From assembly GCA_016795125.1 (NCBI GenBank), contig JAEUIG010000700.1, positions 1 to 15,093 of the forward strand: a DNA stretch of 15,093 bases. Reading direction: 5' to 3'. This DNA is from Planctomycetaceae bacterium. GTDB taxonomy: Bacteria > Planctomycetota > Planctomycetia > Planctomycetales > Planctomycetaceae. Under the pieces are notes generated by a model, which was not told the origin of the DNA, did not search any database, and was given only the letters and a program-made list of their open reading frames with translations. Of the stretch, positions 14,785 through 15,093 are shown piece after piece (within the stretch, counting starts at the first letter, position 1; each line of letters starts with the position of its first letter). The position numbers were made by a program, and so were the translations under genes.

Positions 14785-14882
14785 CTGCAACGGATTGGGA
14801 GTGAACCGGTTACGGCCACCGGCTGTCCTGTCCCGGTCGATGTTGACTTCCCTGAATCCCGCCTCCGGAATCCCTGTTCTGA

Positions 14883-14911
14883 TTGCATCCCAACCCGGCG
14901 GTCGATATACA
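14883..14911 (+). promoter_or_regulatory. Sigma-70-like promoter of the tRNA-Thr gene
   Basis: TTGCAT (14883-14888) and TATACA (14906-14911) are separated by 17 bases, the optimal spacing. The -10 box lies 13 bases before the mature tRNA, implying a very short 5' leader. Both hexamers differ little from the consensus and stand out from GC-rich surroundings. Confidence 0.7.
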
Positions 14912-14924
14912 ATCGGACCGGGTC

Positions 14925-14996
14925 GCCACCGTAGCTCAGTCGGCAGAGCGGCGCTTTCGTAAAGCGCAGGTCGTCAGTTCAAATCTGACCGGTGGC
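14925..14996 (+). tRNA. tRNA-Thr (anticodon CGU)
   Basis: A full cloverleaf folds over 72 nt. The acceptor GCCACCG pairs with CGGTGGC, and the D stem is GCTC/GAGC with a GG-containing loop. The anticodon stem GCGCT/AGCGC holds the loop TTCGTAA (anticodon CGT at 14958-14960, reading codon ACG). The variable loop has five bases, and the T arm is GTCAG/CTGAC with loop TTCAAAT. The 3' CCA is not encoded; the gene is followed by TTTT, so CCA must be added by the nucleotidyltransferase. It is transcribed away from the isomerase gene. Confidence 0.97.
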
Positions 14997-15093
14997 TTTT
15001 CTGCTGCGCGGTCGCGAAACCGCAGACGGCGGTCGTTTCTCTCAAAACCGATCGGAGCCGCGGCCGCGCCCGACGCGGTACATGGTCGCGTGA
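14997..15093 (+). other. Short flank after the tRNA with no supported gene
   Basis: A TTTT run directly follows the tRNA. A weak stem (GCGGT/ACCGC) lies near 15008-15023, without a T-tract behind it. No coding sequence can be supported before the window ends. Confidence 0.6.

Noticed and set aside
14718..14912. N-terminal extension of the isomerase to an ATG at 14912.
   Set aside because: It would bury the signal peptide 65 residues inside the protein and reach close to the tRNA promoter; a strong Shine-Dalgarno marks the GTG at 14717.

Overview
The window looks like chromosomal DNA of a GC-rich planctomycete (phylum Planctomycetota). This is inferred from three things: a Ser/Thr kinase fused to a long WD40 array, including the RGWEWR signature that typically precedes the propellers in planctomycete kinases; many short palindromic repeats between genes; and GC-rich coding sequence with few clear Shine-Dalgarno sites. 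No phage, transposase, CRISPR or plasmid genes are visible.

Layout. Positions 2-4987 hold the 3' part of a giant membrane-anchored Ser/Thr kinase with about 22-23 WD40 repeats and a TPR-like tail; its catalytic N-terminus lies outside the window. After 38 bp comes an enolase-superfamily enzyme of the muconate-lactonizing subgroup (5026-6144). A 793-bp non-coding stretch (6145-6937) is packed with at least four kinds of palindromic element. Then come a histidine kinase with an N-terminal FHA domain (6938-9481) and its LuxR-type response regulator (9432-10127), overlapping by 50 nt. Next are an alpha-glucan phosphorylase (10355-12502) and pdxA (12627-13679), the latter bracketed by two copies of a double-hairpin repeat. 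On the minus strand lies an exported SurA/PrsA-like peptidyl-prolyl isomerase (13800-14717). A tRNA-Thr(CGU) gene (14925-14996), with a good sigma-70-like promoter, runs divergently from it.

How the genes may work together. The kinase/regulator pair is a clear two-component system. Its FHA module is the kind that reads phosphothreonine, so it could take input from Ser/Thr kinases such as the one at the left edge; this is inference. The glucan phosphorylase needs pyridoxal phosphate and its neighbour pdxA makes a precursor of that cofactor, a suggestive but unproven pairing. The remaining genes look like ordinary housekeeping or metabolic genes. I do not see a clearly new system; the best leads are the FHA-histidine kinase with its cassette-flanking inverted repeats, the repeat-bracketed pdxA, and the atypical parvulin.
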